The notes: a model not told the origin generated them from the sequence alone. Positions 25,416-34,838 are shown, numbered from the stretch's first letter. The stretch: DNA of 48,815 nucleotides from Gammaproteobacteria bacterium (GCA_026994225.1 JALWRI010000064.1:24047-72861); one strand, 5' to 3'. Program-made: numbers and translations.

Positions 25416-26222
25416 ATGCTATCAAAAAAATTAAAAATTATTTTTTCAGTCAGTATTTTAACTGTGTGGCTTATGATAGCGATCAGTGCCTTATATCTTC
25501 CTTTACCTGCGAATGTCATTCATTTAGATAAAATATTATTAATTCATGATGTTAAGGCATTGCTAGGCTATGATGATTTAGGACGAGTATTATGGTATCG
25601 CTTGGTAATGGGAGCGGGGACATCTTTGCAAGTGGCTATAGGAGTGATTGCGGTGTCATTAATTATAGGTACGTTAATTGGTAGTCTCAGTGCTTATATA
25701 GGGGGAATGTGGGATCATCTTATAGTACGGATTATTGATGTTTTTCTTGCGTTTCCTGGTATTTTATTAGCGATAGCCCTGGCCGGATTAATGGGGCCTG
25801 GTATTATGAATGTTATTATTGCATTGAGCATTGTCAGTTGGGTAGGCTATGCGCGTTTATCCAGAGCGCAGGTTATGAGCTTAAAGCATCGAGAACATGT
25901 GCAAGCTGCGATAGCATTGGGATGTTCTCATTATCGTATTCTCCGTTATCATATTTTACCTTTAATTATCGCACCGCTTATTATTGAAGCGAGTTTTGGT
26001 GTTGCCAGTGTGGTGATTGCCGAAGCAGGGTTATCGTTTTTAGGCTTAGGCGTACAGCCTCCGGATGCATCGTGGGGGAGTATGATAAAAGATGGTAGCC
26101 AATATTTATTGATGGCACCACATATGGTATTAGTACCAGGTTGTGCATTAATGTTAGTAGTATTAGCAGTTAATTTATTAGGGGACAGTTTGCGTGACTA
26201 TCTGGATGTAAAGGAAAAATAA
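25416..26222 (+). CDS. Peptide ABC transporter permease, DppC/OppC type
   Basis: This 268-residue membrane protein is of the DppC family. LGYDDLGRVLWYRL, IIDVFLAFPGILLAI, the EAA loop around HREHVQAAIALGCS, and SFLGLGVQPPDASWG are hallmarks. It starts directly after the stop of the DppB-like gene and its stop overlaps the nagZ start, so all are probably cotranscribed. Confidence 0.95.
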   Translation: MLSKKLKIIFSVSILTVWLMIAISALYLPLPANVIHLDKILLIHDVKALLGYDDLGRVLWYRLVMGAGTSLQVAIGVIAVSLIIGTLIGSLSAYIGGMWDHLIVRIIDVFLAFPGILLAIALAGLMGPGIMNVIIALSIVSWVGYARLSRAQVMSLKHREHVQAAIALGCSHYRILRYHILPLIIAPLIIEASFGVASVVIAEAGLSFLGLGVQPPDASWGSMIKDGSQYLLMAPHMVLVPGCALMLVVLAVNLLGDSLRDYLDVKEK

Positions 26223-27304
26223 TGGTATCAAATAATAGTATGGGAGTAATAAGGATGTCACTTGGATCGGTAATGGTAGATATTGAAGGATGGTATTTAA
26301 CACCTGAAGATAAAACCTTATTAACCCATCCTATGGTAGGAGGGGTCATTTTATTTAGTCGTAATTTTCATACCTTGGAGCAATTACAAAATTTAACGAC
26401 AGAGATACATGCGTTACGTCAGCCTGCTTTATTGATTACGGTAGATCAGGAAGGAGGGCGAGTACAACGTTTTCGAGATGGTTTTACCTTGCTCCCTGCA
26501 ATGCAAAAACTAGGGGATATTTATAATCATAATAAAAAATTTGCTAAACATCTAGCTCACGAATGTGGTTGGTTAATGGCAAGTGAATTACGTAGTTGTG
26601 GGATAGATATGAGTTTTGCTCCAGTTGTTGATTTATCTCGTGGTGTGAGTTCGGTAATTGGTGATAGGGCATTGCATACAACGATTGAAGGAGTGGATGA
26701 ATTAGCACAGATGTTAATGTTAGGTATGCGTGAGGCAGGTATGGAGGCAACTATTAAACATTTTCCTGGACATGGTAGTATTGTAGAAGATACGCATATA
26801 GAGATAGCAATAGATCAACGAGAATATGTGGAGATTGCTAATAGTGATTTACAACCTTTTCGGCGTTTAATTAATGCTGGAGTGGTATCTATTATGATTG
26901 CCCATGTTATTTATTCTGCGGTAGATAAGTATCCGGCCGGTTTTTCACCATTTTGGCTCAAAACAATTTTACGAGAAGATTTACATTTTCAAGGGGCTAT
27001 TTTTAGTGATGATTTAAGTATGCAGGGGGTGGCGCAATTTGGTAGTTATACAGAGCGTGCCAAAATGGCATTACAAGCTGGTTGTGATATGGTGATTGTC
27101 TGTAATAATAGAAAAGCGGCATTAGAGGTAGTAAACGGGTTAGATGATTATAATGAACCTGCATCACATTTACGCTTAATTCGTTTACATGGAAAAAAAG
27201 ATATTGATCATCAACAATTAGTTACTTCAGAACGTTGGCATAAAGTAACCACCGCTTTACAAAAATATATAGATGAACCTAGCCTAACGTTAGATTTATT
27301 ATAA
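26222..27304 (+). CDS. nagZ: Beta-N-acetylhexosaminidase NagZ
   Basis: This is a 360-residue glycoside hydrolase family 3 enzyme, cytoplasmic, which removes GlcNAc from anhydro-muropeptides in cell wall recycling. KHFPGHG is at 179-185, followed by the acid/base region VEDTH, and the nucleophile Asp lies in FSDDLSMQG near 262. The start may be the ATG at 26222 (AAGGA ahead, overlapping the previous stop) or the ATG at 26255, which matches the usual family start better. Its place next to the peptide importer and an L,D-transpeptidase supports a link to murein recycling. Confidence 0.95.
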   Translation: MVSNNSMGVIRMSLGSVMVDIEGWYLTPEDKTLLTHPMVGGVILFSRNFHTLEQLQNLTTEIHALRQPALLITVDQEGGRVQRFRDGFTLLPAMQKLGDIYNHNKKFAKHLAHECGWLMASELRSCGIDMSFAPVVDLSRGVSSVIGDRALHTTIEGVDELAQMLMLGMREAGMEATIKHFPGHGSIVEDTHIEIAIDQREYVEIANSDLQPFRRLINAGVVSIMIAHVIYSAVDKYPAGFSPFWLKTILREDLHFQGAIFSDDLSMQGVAQFGSYTERAKMALQAGCDMVIVCNNRKAALEVVNGLDDYNEPASHLRLIRLHGKKDIDHQQLVTSERWHKVTTALQKYIDEPSLTLDLL

Positions 27305-27315
27305 GAAGGAAAAAT

Positions 27316-27861
27316 ATGGTATTACATGAGATTGAACAAATAGCAACTGAAGCGGATTGTTTATATACACAAGCACAGGTAGAACAAGCTATTGAAAATA
27401 TTGCCCAGCAAATTAATACAGAGTTAGCCGGAATGAATCCTGTGGTATTATGTGTATTAAATGGTGGTGTGATTTTTGCGGGATTATTATTACCTCGTTT
27501 AGCATTTCCTTTGCAGCTTGATTATATTCATTTATCCCGTTATGGCGATAATACTACTGGGCAGGAGGTAAAATACTTAGCTAAACCACAAAGAGAAATA
27601 AAAGATCGTATCATTTTGTTAGTTGATGATATTCACGATGAAGGGATTACTCAAAAAGCGATCATCCATTATTGTCAAGAACAAGGGGTAAAAAAGGTCT
27701 ATAGTGCAATGTTAGTAGAAAAACAGCATCAGCGTAAGGTCTCTCAATCTGCAGAATTTGTTGGTTTAACCGTACCAGATAGATATGTGTTTGGTTATGG
27801 CATGGATTATAAAGGATATTTACGTAATCGAGCCGGTATTTATGCAGTAAAGGGAATGTAA
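27316..27861 (+). CDS. hpt: Hypoxanthine-guanine phosphoribosyltransferase
   Basis: This 181-residue type I phosphoribosyltransferase salvages hypoxanthine and/or guanine to IMP/GMP using PRPP. The PRPP loop IILLVDDIHDEGIT lies near residues 97-110, and VVLCVLNGGVIFAG and DRYVFGYGMDYKGYLRN are family blocks. It sits between nagZ and mtnP, where its product chain (hypoxanthine from methylthioinosine) makes sense. Confidence 0.93.
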   Translation: MVLHEIEQIATEADCLYTQAQVEQAIENIAQQINTELAGMNPVVLCVLNGGVIFAGLLLPRLAFPLQLDYIHLSRYGDNTTGQEVKYLAKPQREIKDRIILLVDDIHDEGITQKAIIHYCQEQGVKKVYSAMLVEKQHQRKVSQSAEFVGLTVPDRYVFGYGMDYKGYLRNRAGIYAVKGM

Positions 27862-27888
27862 GCGTAAGCACAGAGGGAAAACCGTATT

Positions 27889-28641
27889 ATGGCAATAGCA
27901 ATTATTGGTGGTACAGGCTTTACGGCAATTAAAGATATAGCGTTGATTAGGCAGCATACGATTGAAACACCGTATGGTAAACCGTCTAGTGATATTATGG
28001 AATTATCCTGGCATAATCAATCGGTTTTTTTTCTTGCTCGTCATGGTAATCCGCATACTATTGCCCCACATCAAGTGAATTATCGAGCGAATATTTGGGC
28101 ATTACAACAATGTCAGGTAGATACCATTCTTGCAGTGAATGCGGTAGGAAGTATGATACACGCACCAGGTAGTCTTGTTATTCCGCATCAACTGATAGAT
28201 TATACTTTTGGGCGTGAACAAAGTTTTTTTATACAAGATGACACAGGGCAAGATCTTGCCCTACAGCATATTGATTTTACCCATCCCTATACAGAAGCTG
28301 TGCGACAAAAATTATTATTAGCCGGGAAAAAGACGCACATAGCATTAATGGATAAAGGCGTTTATGCGGTAACACAAGGTCCTCGTTTAGAAACGATGGC
28401 AGAAGTTGATCGTTTAGCACAAGATGGATGCGATATTATTGGTATGACTGCCATGCCTGAAGCTGCTTTGGCAAGAGAATTACAGATTAATTATGCCTGT
28501 TGTGCCATAGTCGTTAATTGGGCAGCAGGTAGAGGGGATAGTCAGCAAGAAATTAGCCATTTAGGGATGCTAAAAGTATTACAATCTTCAATAAAGAAGA
28601 TACAGCAATTATTTTCTGTATTAATAAAAGAGAATAAATAG
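27889..28641 (+). CDS. mtnP: S-methyl-5'-thioinosine phosphorylase (MTAP/PNP family)
   Basis: This 250-residue nucleoside phosphorylase has IIGGTGFTAI at the start, ARHGNPHTIAPHQVNYRANI for phosphate and ribose binding, VYAVTQGPRLET and GMTAMPEAALARE. The base-binding region reads VVNWAAG, rather than the TDYDCW-type motif of MTA phosphorylases, which fits the methylthioinosine-specific enzymes known in Pseudomonas. The product hypoxanthine could be used by the upstream hpt gene. The same nagZ and mtnP neighbourhood is known in Pseudomonas. Specificity is inferred from that motif. Confidence 0.88.
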   Translation: MAIAIIGGTGFTAIKDIALIRQHTIETPYGKPSSDIMELSWHNQSVFFLARHGNPHTIAPHQVNYRANIWALQQCQVDTILAVNAVGSMIHAPGSLVIPHQLIDYTFGREQSFFIQDDTGQDLALQHIDFTHPYTEAVRQKLLLAGKKTHIALMDKGVYAVTQGPRLETMAEVDRLAQDGCDIIGMTAMPEAALARELQINYACCAIVVNWAAGRGDSQQEISHLGMLKVLQSSIKKIQQLFSVLIKENK

Positions 28642-28651
28642 GGAATATTGC

Positions 28652-28972
28652 ATGGCTGAAATAGTGTTATTGGCATTAATGATAGGGTTGATAGGATATT
28701 GGTGGAATGCGGTGAGTGCTAAAGAAATAGCCCGTTTAGCAGGAAAACAAAAATGCGCTCAACTAGGAGTACAATTTTTAGATGATACCGTGATGTTAAG
28801 TAAAATCCGTTTTTGTCGCAATGATAGAGGACGATTACAATTTTGTCGCACGTATCATTTTGAATTTAGTAGTGATTGGGAAACTCGTTATAAAGGGCGA
28901 GTATTATTAGCAGGTGAACGTATCTTGGCAGTAGAAACAGAGGCGTATCGTGTACCCTATAAAGAAGAATAA
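28652..28972 (+). CDS. DUF3301 protein
   Basis: This 106-residue protein has one N-terminal membrane segment (about 3-17) and a soluble domain with CAQLGVQFLDDTV and the RNDRGRLQFCRTYHFEFS stretch typical of DUF3301. Function is unknown; it is restricted to proteobacteria. It follows mtnP by ten bases and overlaps the converging acyltransferase gene by 16 bases. Confidence 0.88.
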   Translation: MAEIVLLALMIGLIGYWWNAVSAKEIARLAGKQKCAQLGVQFLDDTVMLSKIRFCRNDRGRLQFCRTYHFEFSSDWETRYKGRVLLAGERILAVETEAYRVPYKEE

Positions 28973-29877
28973 AGTGTATTTTTGCCATCCGGATGTGTTT
29001 TAAAGCGGCGATGCAGCCATAAGTATTGTTCAGGTGCTTTACGAATATAGGTTTCTATCAGTTGATTAATACGCAACGCATCTTGATAGGGATCGTTACT
29101 AGGATAATTATCGAGTGCAGGTAAAAGAGTAATTTGATAGGAATGATCGGGAAGACGTTGAGGAAAATAGGGAACAACCAATGCACCGGTTTTATTGGCA
29201 ATTTTTGCCGTACTGGTGATAGTGGCGGCAGGAATGGAAAAAAAGGGGACATATATCCCCTGTTTTAATCCATAATCTTGATCAGGAGCATACCATACTG
29301 CCCGTTTATTATGTAGACAACGTAATAACATCCGCATATTATCACGAGAGAAAATAGTAGTATGAGGAATACGGGTTTCACGGGCATGTTTAACCACTGC
29401 ATCCATTAATGCGTTTTTCACAGGGCGATACATGGCATCAAATGGGATAGAAAGTGCCAAAGTATGGGCACATAATTCCATAGTGGTAAAATGTCCGGTA
29501 ATTAATAAGACTCCTTTGTTTTGAGCTAAAGCATTTTGTAAATGTTCTTTACCAATAATATGTACTTGCTGTTGTAAGGTGTCATTATCCAGCCACCAAC
29601 TCATTGCCATTTCAATAATACCCATTGCTACAGAAAAGAGATGAGATTGTAATAATTTTTTTTGTTCAGAAGGTGATTTTTCAGGGAAACACAGTTGAAT
29701 ATTTCTGCGTGCAATATGGATACGTTTTCGCATAAATACCGTGGCTAAGGTAGATAAAATCTGTGCAGTAAATATGCGTGCTTTGAGTGGTAGATGAATG
29801 ATGAATTTTAAAAATATCAGCACTATCCAGGTCGCCCAGTAACGGGGGTGGCTAAAAGTACGAAAAGAGCGTGACAA
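28957..29877 (-). CDS. LpxL/HtrB-family lipid A acyltransferase
   Basis: This 306-residue inner-membrane protein has one N-terminal membrane segment and the HX4E catalytic motif in TGHFTTMEL (H129, E134). Other blocks are MYRPVKN, RAVWYAPDQDYG and VPFFSIPA. Such enzymes add secondary acyl chains to lipid A. The start is a TTG at 29877, with AGGT ahead and no nearby ATG. It lies at the end of the run of Gld-type transporter genes, 19 bases after the DUF4340 gene. Confidence 0.92.
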   Translation of the reverse strand: MSRSFRTFSHPRYWATWIVLIFLKFIIHLPLKARIFTAQILSTLATVFMRKRIHIARRNIQLCFPEKSPSEQKKLLQSHLFSVAMGIIEMAMSWWLDNDTLQQQVHIIGKEHLQNALAQNKGVLLITGHFTTMELCAHTLALSIPFDAMYRPVKNALMDAVVKHARETRIPHTTIFSRDNMRMLLRCLHNKRAVWYAPDQDYGLKQGIYVPFFSIPAATITSTAKIANKTGALVVPYFPQRLPDHSYQITLLPALDNYPSNDPYQDALRINQLIETYIRKAPEQYLWLHRRFKTHPDGKNTLYSSL

Positions 29878-29896
29878 AATAATAACCTAATAATTC

Positions 29897-30763
29897 TTAA
29901 AGAGAACTAGCATGGCTCGGTGCATCATTATGTAAGTGTAATAATTTTGAAAATTGTATTTTACTAAAATGATAACGAATATTTTTATCAGCAAAACCTA
30001 AAGCCTGTTCATCATATAATATTTCCATGCGTTGTTTTATTGTGTCTGCTCCAGGTTGTTTCCAATTAATAGATACTTCAGGTTTTAATCCATTACTGTG
30101 GTATTCTTGAATTTTTAAGGCACTAATATGTTCCCATTGATGGATAAACTGATTGATGGTATCAGTGCTTACTTCTACTTGTTCCGGTGAAAGTTGCCAA
30201 TTTTTTCCCTGTTTTATTAGTTGTAACGAGGGTAATTGTAATTGTTGTATTTTTGCACCAGCAGGAAAGAGAGATAAATCAATATATTCTGTATAGGGTT
30301 TACGTAAACTATAATAAAAGCTGTCATTAATTAAATGAATGGTATCATTGATTAAGACATACCGGTATTTACCTAATGGATCAGCACCACCAAAGCTAAT
30401 CGTCATATCATTTAAACGTAATACAGCCAAAGGTTTATCTAATTGATAAGCAGTTAATGATTTATCTTTTGCCAGAAAATGATGTTGGCTTTTTGCTGTA
30501 GTAATATCCAGGATAGTATCGAGATAAATAGGATTAATGCGGGATGGTATCGGTTTTTGCATCATCCAGTGTGAGGAAGTCTTTTCGAAATCTATATCAT
30601 GTAGTTGATGACGTTGTAAATGGATAGTGTGAATATCTTTAGGGTGCAAGGAAGTGAGCAGAGGGGATAGCTTTTCAGGTGTTAGCCCAGGTTCAAACCA
30701 GCTAATAAGTAGCAGGATGATAATAGCAATAAAAAGCAGTCCATTTAATTGAGGTAATTTCAT
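29897..30763 (-). CDS. DUF4340 protein of a Gld-type transport operon
   Basis: This 288-residue protein has one N-terminal membrane segment (about 8-22) and a periplasmic domain with FGGADPLGKYRYVLIN and the following YYSLRKPYTEYIDLSLF block, matching DUF4340. Its role is unknown, but the family accompanies GldG-like proteins widely. The start overlaps the GldG-like gene by four bases, so they are translationally linked. Confidence 0.88.
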   Translation of the reverse strand: MKLPQLNGLLFIAIIILLLISWFEPGLTPEKLSPLLTSLHPKDIHTIHLQRHQLHDIDFEKTSSHWMMQKPIPSRINPIYLDTILDITTAKSQHHFLAKDKSLTAYQLDKPLAVLRLNDMTISFGGADPLGKYRYVLINDTIHLINDSFYYSLRKPYTEYIDLSLFPAGAKIQQLQLPSLQLIKQGKNWQLSPEQVEVSTDTINQFIHQWEHISALKIQEYHSNGLKPEVSINWKQPGADTIKQRMEILYDEQALGFADKNIRYHFSKIQFSKLLHLHNDAPSHASSL

Positions 30764-32130
30764 TTTTTACGCCGCCAGATCCAGATAATAAAGCCACTTG
30801 AAAAAAAGAACAATGGAATAAAAATTAAAAATATAAAGGCTAAGGACAAGAGGGTATTGTCAGATAGATTAAGTTGTACATCTTTTACTTGTTGTATGGG
30901 AATATGCATCAAATTGTCATCATGGCTTAGCCAGTTAATGATATTCATACTCAAATGTAAATTACCCACATTGCCAAGATAGGTGTTAGACATAAAATCG
31001 CCATCGCCGATAACAACAATACGTTGTTCAAAAGGGGTTTCTGCATCTTCTATCGTCCGCCAGATAGCAAAACCAAGTGATAAGGATCCTTTTATATCAT
31101 TATCATCAAATTGAATAGTGCCTTGTAAGGTACTAGTTTCTGACCAACTTTGTTCAATCGTTTGCAACAAGGCATTACTGTGCCAGCCCGTTTTACTAAA
31201 ATCAGGTAATTCACTAATAGGGAGTGCTTGTGGAAATAACGTGAGCTTATCAAAACCTTGAGTAATAGGATGAGATTGATATTGGGCGATAATAGCTATA
31301 CTGGGGTTTTCCAACCCGAATGCTTGGGTACTGGGATCAACAATAGTACCGGGTAAGAATTCAATACTTAATTGTTCTGCTAGGGGGGTTAGTCCATAAT
31401 TATGATGTCTGCGTACATCTGGATCGTTAAGCCATAATAAATTTCCACCTTGTTGTAGATAGGCTTGTATCTGATTGACTTCATTAGGAAGATATGCAAC
31501 TTGCGGGCTGGCAATAATCAAAGTGGCTGTATTTTCAGGAATACGATCATGGGTTAAATTAACCGTTTTAATTTTAAAGCCCTTTGCTTTTAATTGTTTA
31601 GTAAAAATAGAGATAGCGTAATTATTCTCTTGCTCAGGAGAACGTTCGCCATGTCCTTGAACAAATACTAATTGTTGATCATTACTGCGTGCTAGACGTT
31701 GTAGGTTATTGCTGATAGCTTGTTCACTAAGGGTTTGTAAATGTTCGCTACGTTCCTGGTAATAAATAATTAATTCACCATCCATACTAATCCCTTCAGC
31801 TCTTGCTTGTTGAGGATTTTCCACCGGATCGATAAATACCAGTTGAATATCTTTTTTATGTTGCTGATAACGAGCGATTAAATCTCGTATCGCTAAACGA
31901 ATTTCAGGATTATCACTGCTATAGGCAACAATTTTAATAGGAGAGGGTAATGTTTTAAGTAATACGATGGTACTTTCACTGAGTGAATTACTATTATTAT
32001 ACGTCCAATCAGCACGATAAACATAACGGCTACTAAGCCAAGCTAATAGTGCTATCACAATACACAGTTGTATAATAAATAATAGATGGTGTAAACGATA
32101 ATGGATACGAAGTTTATGAGTTGTGTACAT
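30760..32130 (-). CDS. GldG-like ABC-associated auxiliary protein
   Basis: This 456-residue protein has an N-terminal membrane segment (about 16-36), a large periplasmic domain and a C-terminal membrane segment (about 425-450) with a basic tail RRKK. Blocks include VQGHGERSPEQENNYAIS and the LNDPDV region, plus VIGDGDFMSNTYLGN near 380, typical of the GldG/ABC_transp_aux family named after Flavobacterium gliding proteins. It is between the permease and DUF4340 genes in one operon. The substrate is unknown and gliding is not implied. Confidence 0.92.
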   Translation of the reverse strand: MYTTHKLRIHYRLHHLLFIIQLCIVIALLAWLSSRYVYRADWTYNNSNSLSESTIVLLKTLPSPIKIVAYSSDNPEIRLAIRDLIARYQQHKKDIQLVFIDPVENPQQARAEGISMDGELIIYYQERSEHLQTLSEQAISNNLQRLARSNDQQLVFVQGHGERSPEQENNYAISIFTKQLKAKGFKIKTVNLTHDRIPENTATLIIASPQVAYLPNEVNQIQAYLQQGGNLLWLNDPDVRRHHNYGLTPLAEQLSIEFLPGTIVDPSTQAFGLENPSIAIIAQYQSHPITQGFDKLTLFPQALPISELPDFSKTGWHSNALLQTIEQSWSETSTLQGTIQFDDNDIKGSLSLGFAIWRTIEDAETPFEQRIVVIGDGDFMSNTYLGNVGNLHLSMNIINWLSHDDNLMHIPIQQVKDVQLNLSDNTLLSLAFIFLIFIPLFFFSSGFIIWIWRRKK

Positions 32131-32136
32131 AATAAT

Positions 32137-32883
32137 TTAATGGGGTAGTCGGTCGTGTTCAAGACGACGGATACTTAAGGTAATAAAAAGTAAGATAAAA
32201 AGTAAGAAAAAACAAATATCGGTACTATTAAAAAGCCCTTTAAGCAATGCTTCAAAATGGGACAAAAGTGATAGATAAGCAAGTAAGCTGGTATTGCTTT
32301 CTCCTGCCCAGTTTATAATCCATAAAAATAATAGTAGCCCAAAAGTGTTGATGGCTGCAACGGCTGGTTGGCGAGTAAGGGTCGACATATACAAGCCTGC
32401 GGCAGCAAAGGATGCAAGCAGCAAAGTTAAGCCTAACAAGGCTGCCGCTGTTTGTCCTAAATCAATATCTGTACCAAGTAATAAAGAAAAGGGCATTAAA
32501 GCGATAATACCAACCATAAGGAAGATAAACGTTAAAATACCCAAATATTTACCTAAAATAATTTCTGTCATGGAGAGCGGAGCGCTAAAGAGTAAGGGTA
32601 ATGTTTGATTACGGCGTTCTTCACTAATTAGGCGCATGGTTAATAAGGGTATGATAAGTAATAGTATAATGGCAGTGCTACCCAGCAATGGTGCAATAAT
32701 AATTTGCGTTACGCCAATAGCTTGCTCTTGCATAGCAAGTTCTGCTTGAATAAGCATATATTGTTCTAGTTGTTCTAAAAATTGATAGGCAATAATCAGT
32801 TGTACTACCCCTAAAATAGACCAGCCCAAAGGGGATAAAAATAAACTTTTAAATTCACGCCAGGCAATGAATCCTGTTATCAT
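32137..32883 (-). CDS. ABC transporter permease (GldF-like)
   Basis: This 248-residue membrane protein has six predicted segments and belongs to the ABC2 permease group paired with GldA-like ATPases. ITGFIAWREFKSLFLSPLGW and the loop MRLISEERRNQTLPLLFSAP are the key family blocks. It overlaps the upstream ATPase gene by four bases (ATGA) and precedes the GldG-like gene by six bases. Confidence 0.92.
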   Translation of the reverse strand: MITGFIAWREFKSLFLSPLGWSILGVVQLIIAYQFLEQLEQYMLIQAELAMQEQAIGVTQIIIAPLLGSTAIILLLIIPLLTMRLISEERRNQTLPLLFSAPLSMTEIILGKYLGILTFIFLMVGIIALMPFSLLLGTDIDLGQTAAALLGLTLLLASFAAAGLYMSTLTRQPAVAAINTFGLLLFLWIINWAGESNTSLLAYLSLLSHFEALLKGLFNSTDICFFLLFILLFITLSIRRLEHDRLPH

Positions 32884-33833
32884 GCTACAGACTCCTGAGA
32901 GGGATGACGATCTTGTTCTTGTAGGGTAAGGGACATAAAAATATTTTCCAGTGATAATTTCTGTGGTGTTAATTCATATAATCCCCAATCTTTTTGTACA
33001 GCATGATGTAGTAATCGCTGTGTCGGATTATTATCGGCCTGATAATGGACAAGAAAATGCTGATCATCTTGTTGGTTAATTTCAATAATACCAGGTAGTG
33101 TTTTTAGATACTCAATCTCTGGAGGATTGGCTAACGCTAATAAGAGTACGGTACTTTGTAGATGTTGTTCGAGGGCATCAATACTTTCATTTAAGACTAA
33201 TTCTCCTTGATGAATAATTTGTACTCGATCACAAACAGCTTGTACTTCAGGAAGTATATGGGTGGACAAGATAACACTATGTTCTTTGGCTAAATCCCGA
33301 ATCATATTGCGAATATCATGGATTTGAATGGGGTCAAGTCCAACGGTAGGTTCATCTAAAATCACGACAGGCGGAGTGTGAATAATAGCTTGTGCAATTC
33401 CTACCCGTTGTTGATAACCTTTAGATAATTGATTAATTAATTTTTTTCCGACATCAGTTAAACCACAACGTTGTTTTGCCAAATCTATCGCAGAAGTAAT
33501 ACGAGTAGCAGCAATCCGTTGAATACGGGCACAATAATACAAGTATTCATCGACCCGCATTTCTTTATATAAAGGAGGAGTATCAGGAAGATAACCCAAC
33601 ATTGCTTTAGCTCGTTTAGGATATTCTAATAAATCGATACCTGCAATATGAATTTCCCCTATAGCAGGGGTAAGATTGGCGGTTAGCATTTGCATAGTGG
33701 TCGATTTTCCTGCACCATTAGGCCCTAAAAATCCTAGCACTTCACCACGTTGTAAAGAAAAACTAATATTATTAACGGCACATTGTTGTGCATAGTAGTA
33801 ACTGATATTTTTAACTTCTATAAGTGTATCCAT
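32880..33833 (-). CDS. ABC transporter ATPase (GldA-like)
   Basis: This 317-residue ATPase has Walker A GPNGAGKST (about 38-46), the signature LSKGYQQRVGIAQA (about 137-150) and Walker B VVILDEPTVGLD, followed by the H-loop STHILPE. The extra C-terminal ~90 residues are typical of the exporter subgroup. It heads the operon ATPase-permease-GldG-DUF4340 and is divergent from speD. Confidence 0.95.
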   Translation of the reverse strand: MDTLIEVKNISYYYAQQCAVNNISFSLQRGEVLGFLGPNGAGKSTTMQMLTANLTPAIGEIHIAGIDLLEYPKRAKAMLGYLPDTPPLYKEMRVDEYLYYCARIQRIAATRITSAIDLAKQRCGLTDVGKKLINQLSKGYQQRVGIAQAIIHTPPVVILDEPTVGLDPIQIHDIRNMIRDLAKEHSVILSTHILPEVQAVCDRVQIIHQGELVLNESIDALEQHLQSTVLLLALANPPEIEYLKTLPGIIEINQQDDQHFLVHYQADNNPTQRLLHHAVQKDWGLYELTPQKLSLENIFMSLTLQEQDRHPSQESVA

Positions 33834-33930
33834 GTTCTATGCAACATCTCTTTCAGACTCTAAACACTAAGAGTGCTATACTATCAATTTTTAACGATTA
33901 ATCAAGTTAGTAAGTAAAGATGATATCTTC

Positions 33931-34704
33931 GTGAAGCAAATAGAATTAAAAGATTTTAATAATTTAACTAAAACCTTGACTTTTAATATTTATGATTTTT
34001 TTTATATTCATTCCTCTCAACAACTTGCGCTATATCACCAATATATTAGAGCAAAATATAATGCACAATATTTGACACGCATACTCCAGGAAGTTAATTA
34101 TACCATTGGTGCAAGCATTTTACATATTGCCCAGCAAGACTATAAACCTCAAGGTGCAAGTGTGAATGTTTTAATTTGTGAAGCACCAATAAAAGAAGAT
34201 AAAGAGATCAGTAATGGATACACTGATACTCTGTTAGCACATTTAGATAAAAGTCATATTAGTGTGCATACTTATCCCGAATTAGAACCTTATCAAAATA
34301 TTGCATCTGTACGGGTAGATATTGATGTATCTACTTGTGGTACTATTTCACCTTTACAAGCCCTGAATTTTCTTATTCGTCGTTTTAATTCTGATATTGT
34401 GATGCTGGATTATCGAATACGGGGTTTTACTCGAGATATTAGGGGTAAAAAACATTATATGGATCATAGTATTGTTTCTATCCAAGATTTTTTAGCATTA
34501 GATATTCAAAAAATGTATCAGGTAATAGATAAAAATGTACCAGAGGAGCGTAATTTTCATACTAAAATGCGAGTAAAGACATTAAACTTGGAACAGCATT
34601 GCATAGGTAATATATTTGTGCAGTTAAAGAGATCAACACAACGGGTTATTTATCAATCTATTCAAAAAGAAATGCAAGACATTTTTGATGGTATTGAAGC
34701 ATAA
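33931..34704 (+). CDS. speD: S-adenosylmethionine decarboxylase proenzyme
   Basis: This 257-residue protein matches the E. coli-type SpeD throughout: FNNLTKTLTF near the start, QDYKPQGASVNVLI, and LDKSHISVHTYPE. The proenzyme cleaves itself between K107 and S108, and S108 becomes the pyruvoyl cofactor. The active enzyme makes decarboxylated SAM, the aminopropyl donor for spermidine. The start is a GTG at 33931, just after a weak site. It is divergent from the Gld-type operon. No speE is in the window. Confidence 0.97.
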   Translation: MKQIELKDFNNLTKTLTFNIYDFFYIHSSQQLALYHQYIRAKYNAQYLTRILQEVNYTIGASILHIAQQDYKPQGASVNVLICEAPIKEDKEISNGYTDTLLAHLDKSHISVHTYPELEPYQNIASVRVDIDVSTCGTISPLQALNFLIRRFNSDIVMLDYRIRGFTRDIRGKKHYMDHSIVSIQDFLALDIQKMYQVIDKNVPEERNFHTKMRVKTLNLEQHCIGNIFVQLKRSTQRVIYQSIQKEMQDIFDGIEA

Positions 34705-34765
34705 AGATTAATATTTTACGAATGAATAGAATACTCATTCTTGCTGGTGTTTAATTTTACTCTTT

Positions 34766-34794
34766 TTAGAAAAAGAGCAGACTTACATTATAAT
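34766..34794 (+). promoter_or_regulatory. Probable dsbB promoter
   Basis: A consensus TATAAT at 34789-34794 lies 44 bases before the dsbB start. A weak -35 (TTAGAA, 34766-34771) is 17 bases ahead. The -10 is convincing, the -35 is not. Confidence 0.5.
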
Positions 34795-34838
34795 AGCTGC
34801 TCATGCTGTTGATAATAGTTATATAGGGGGATTATACC

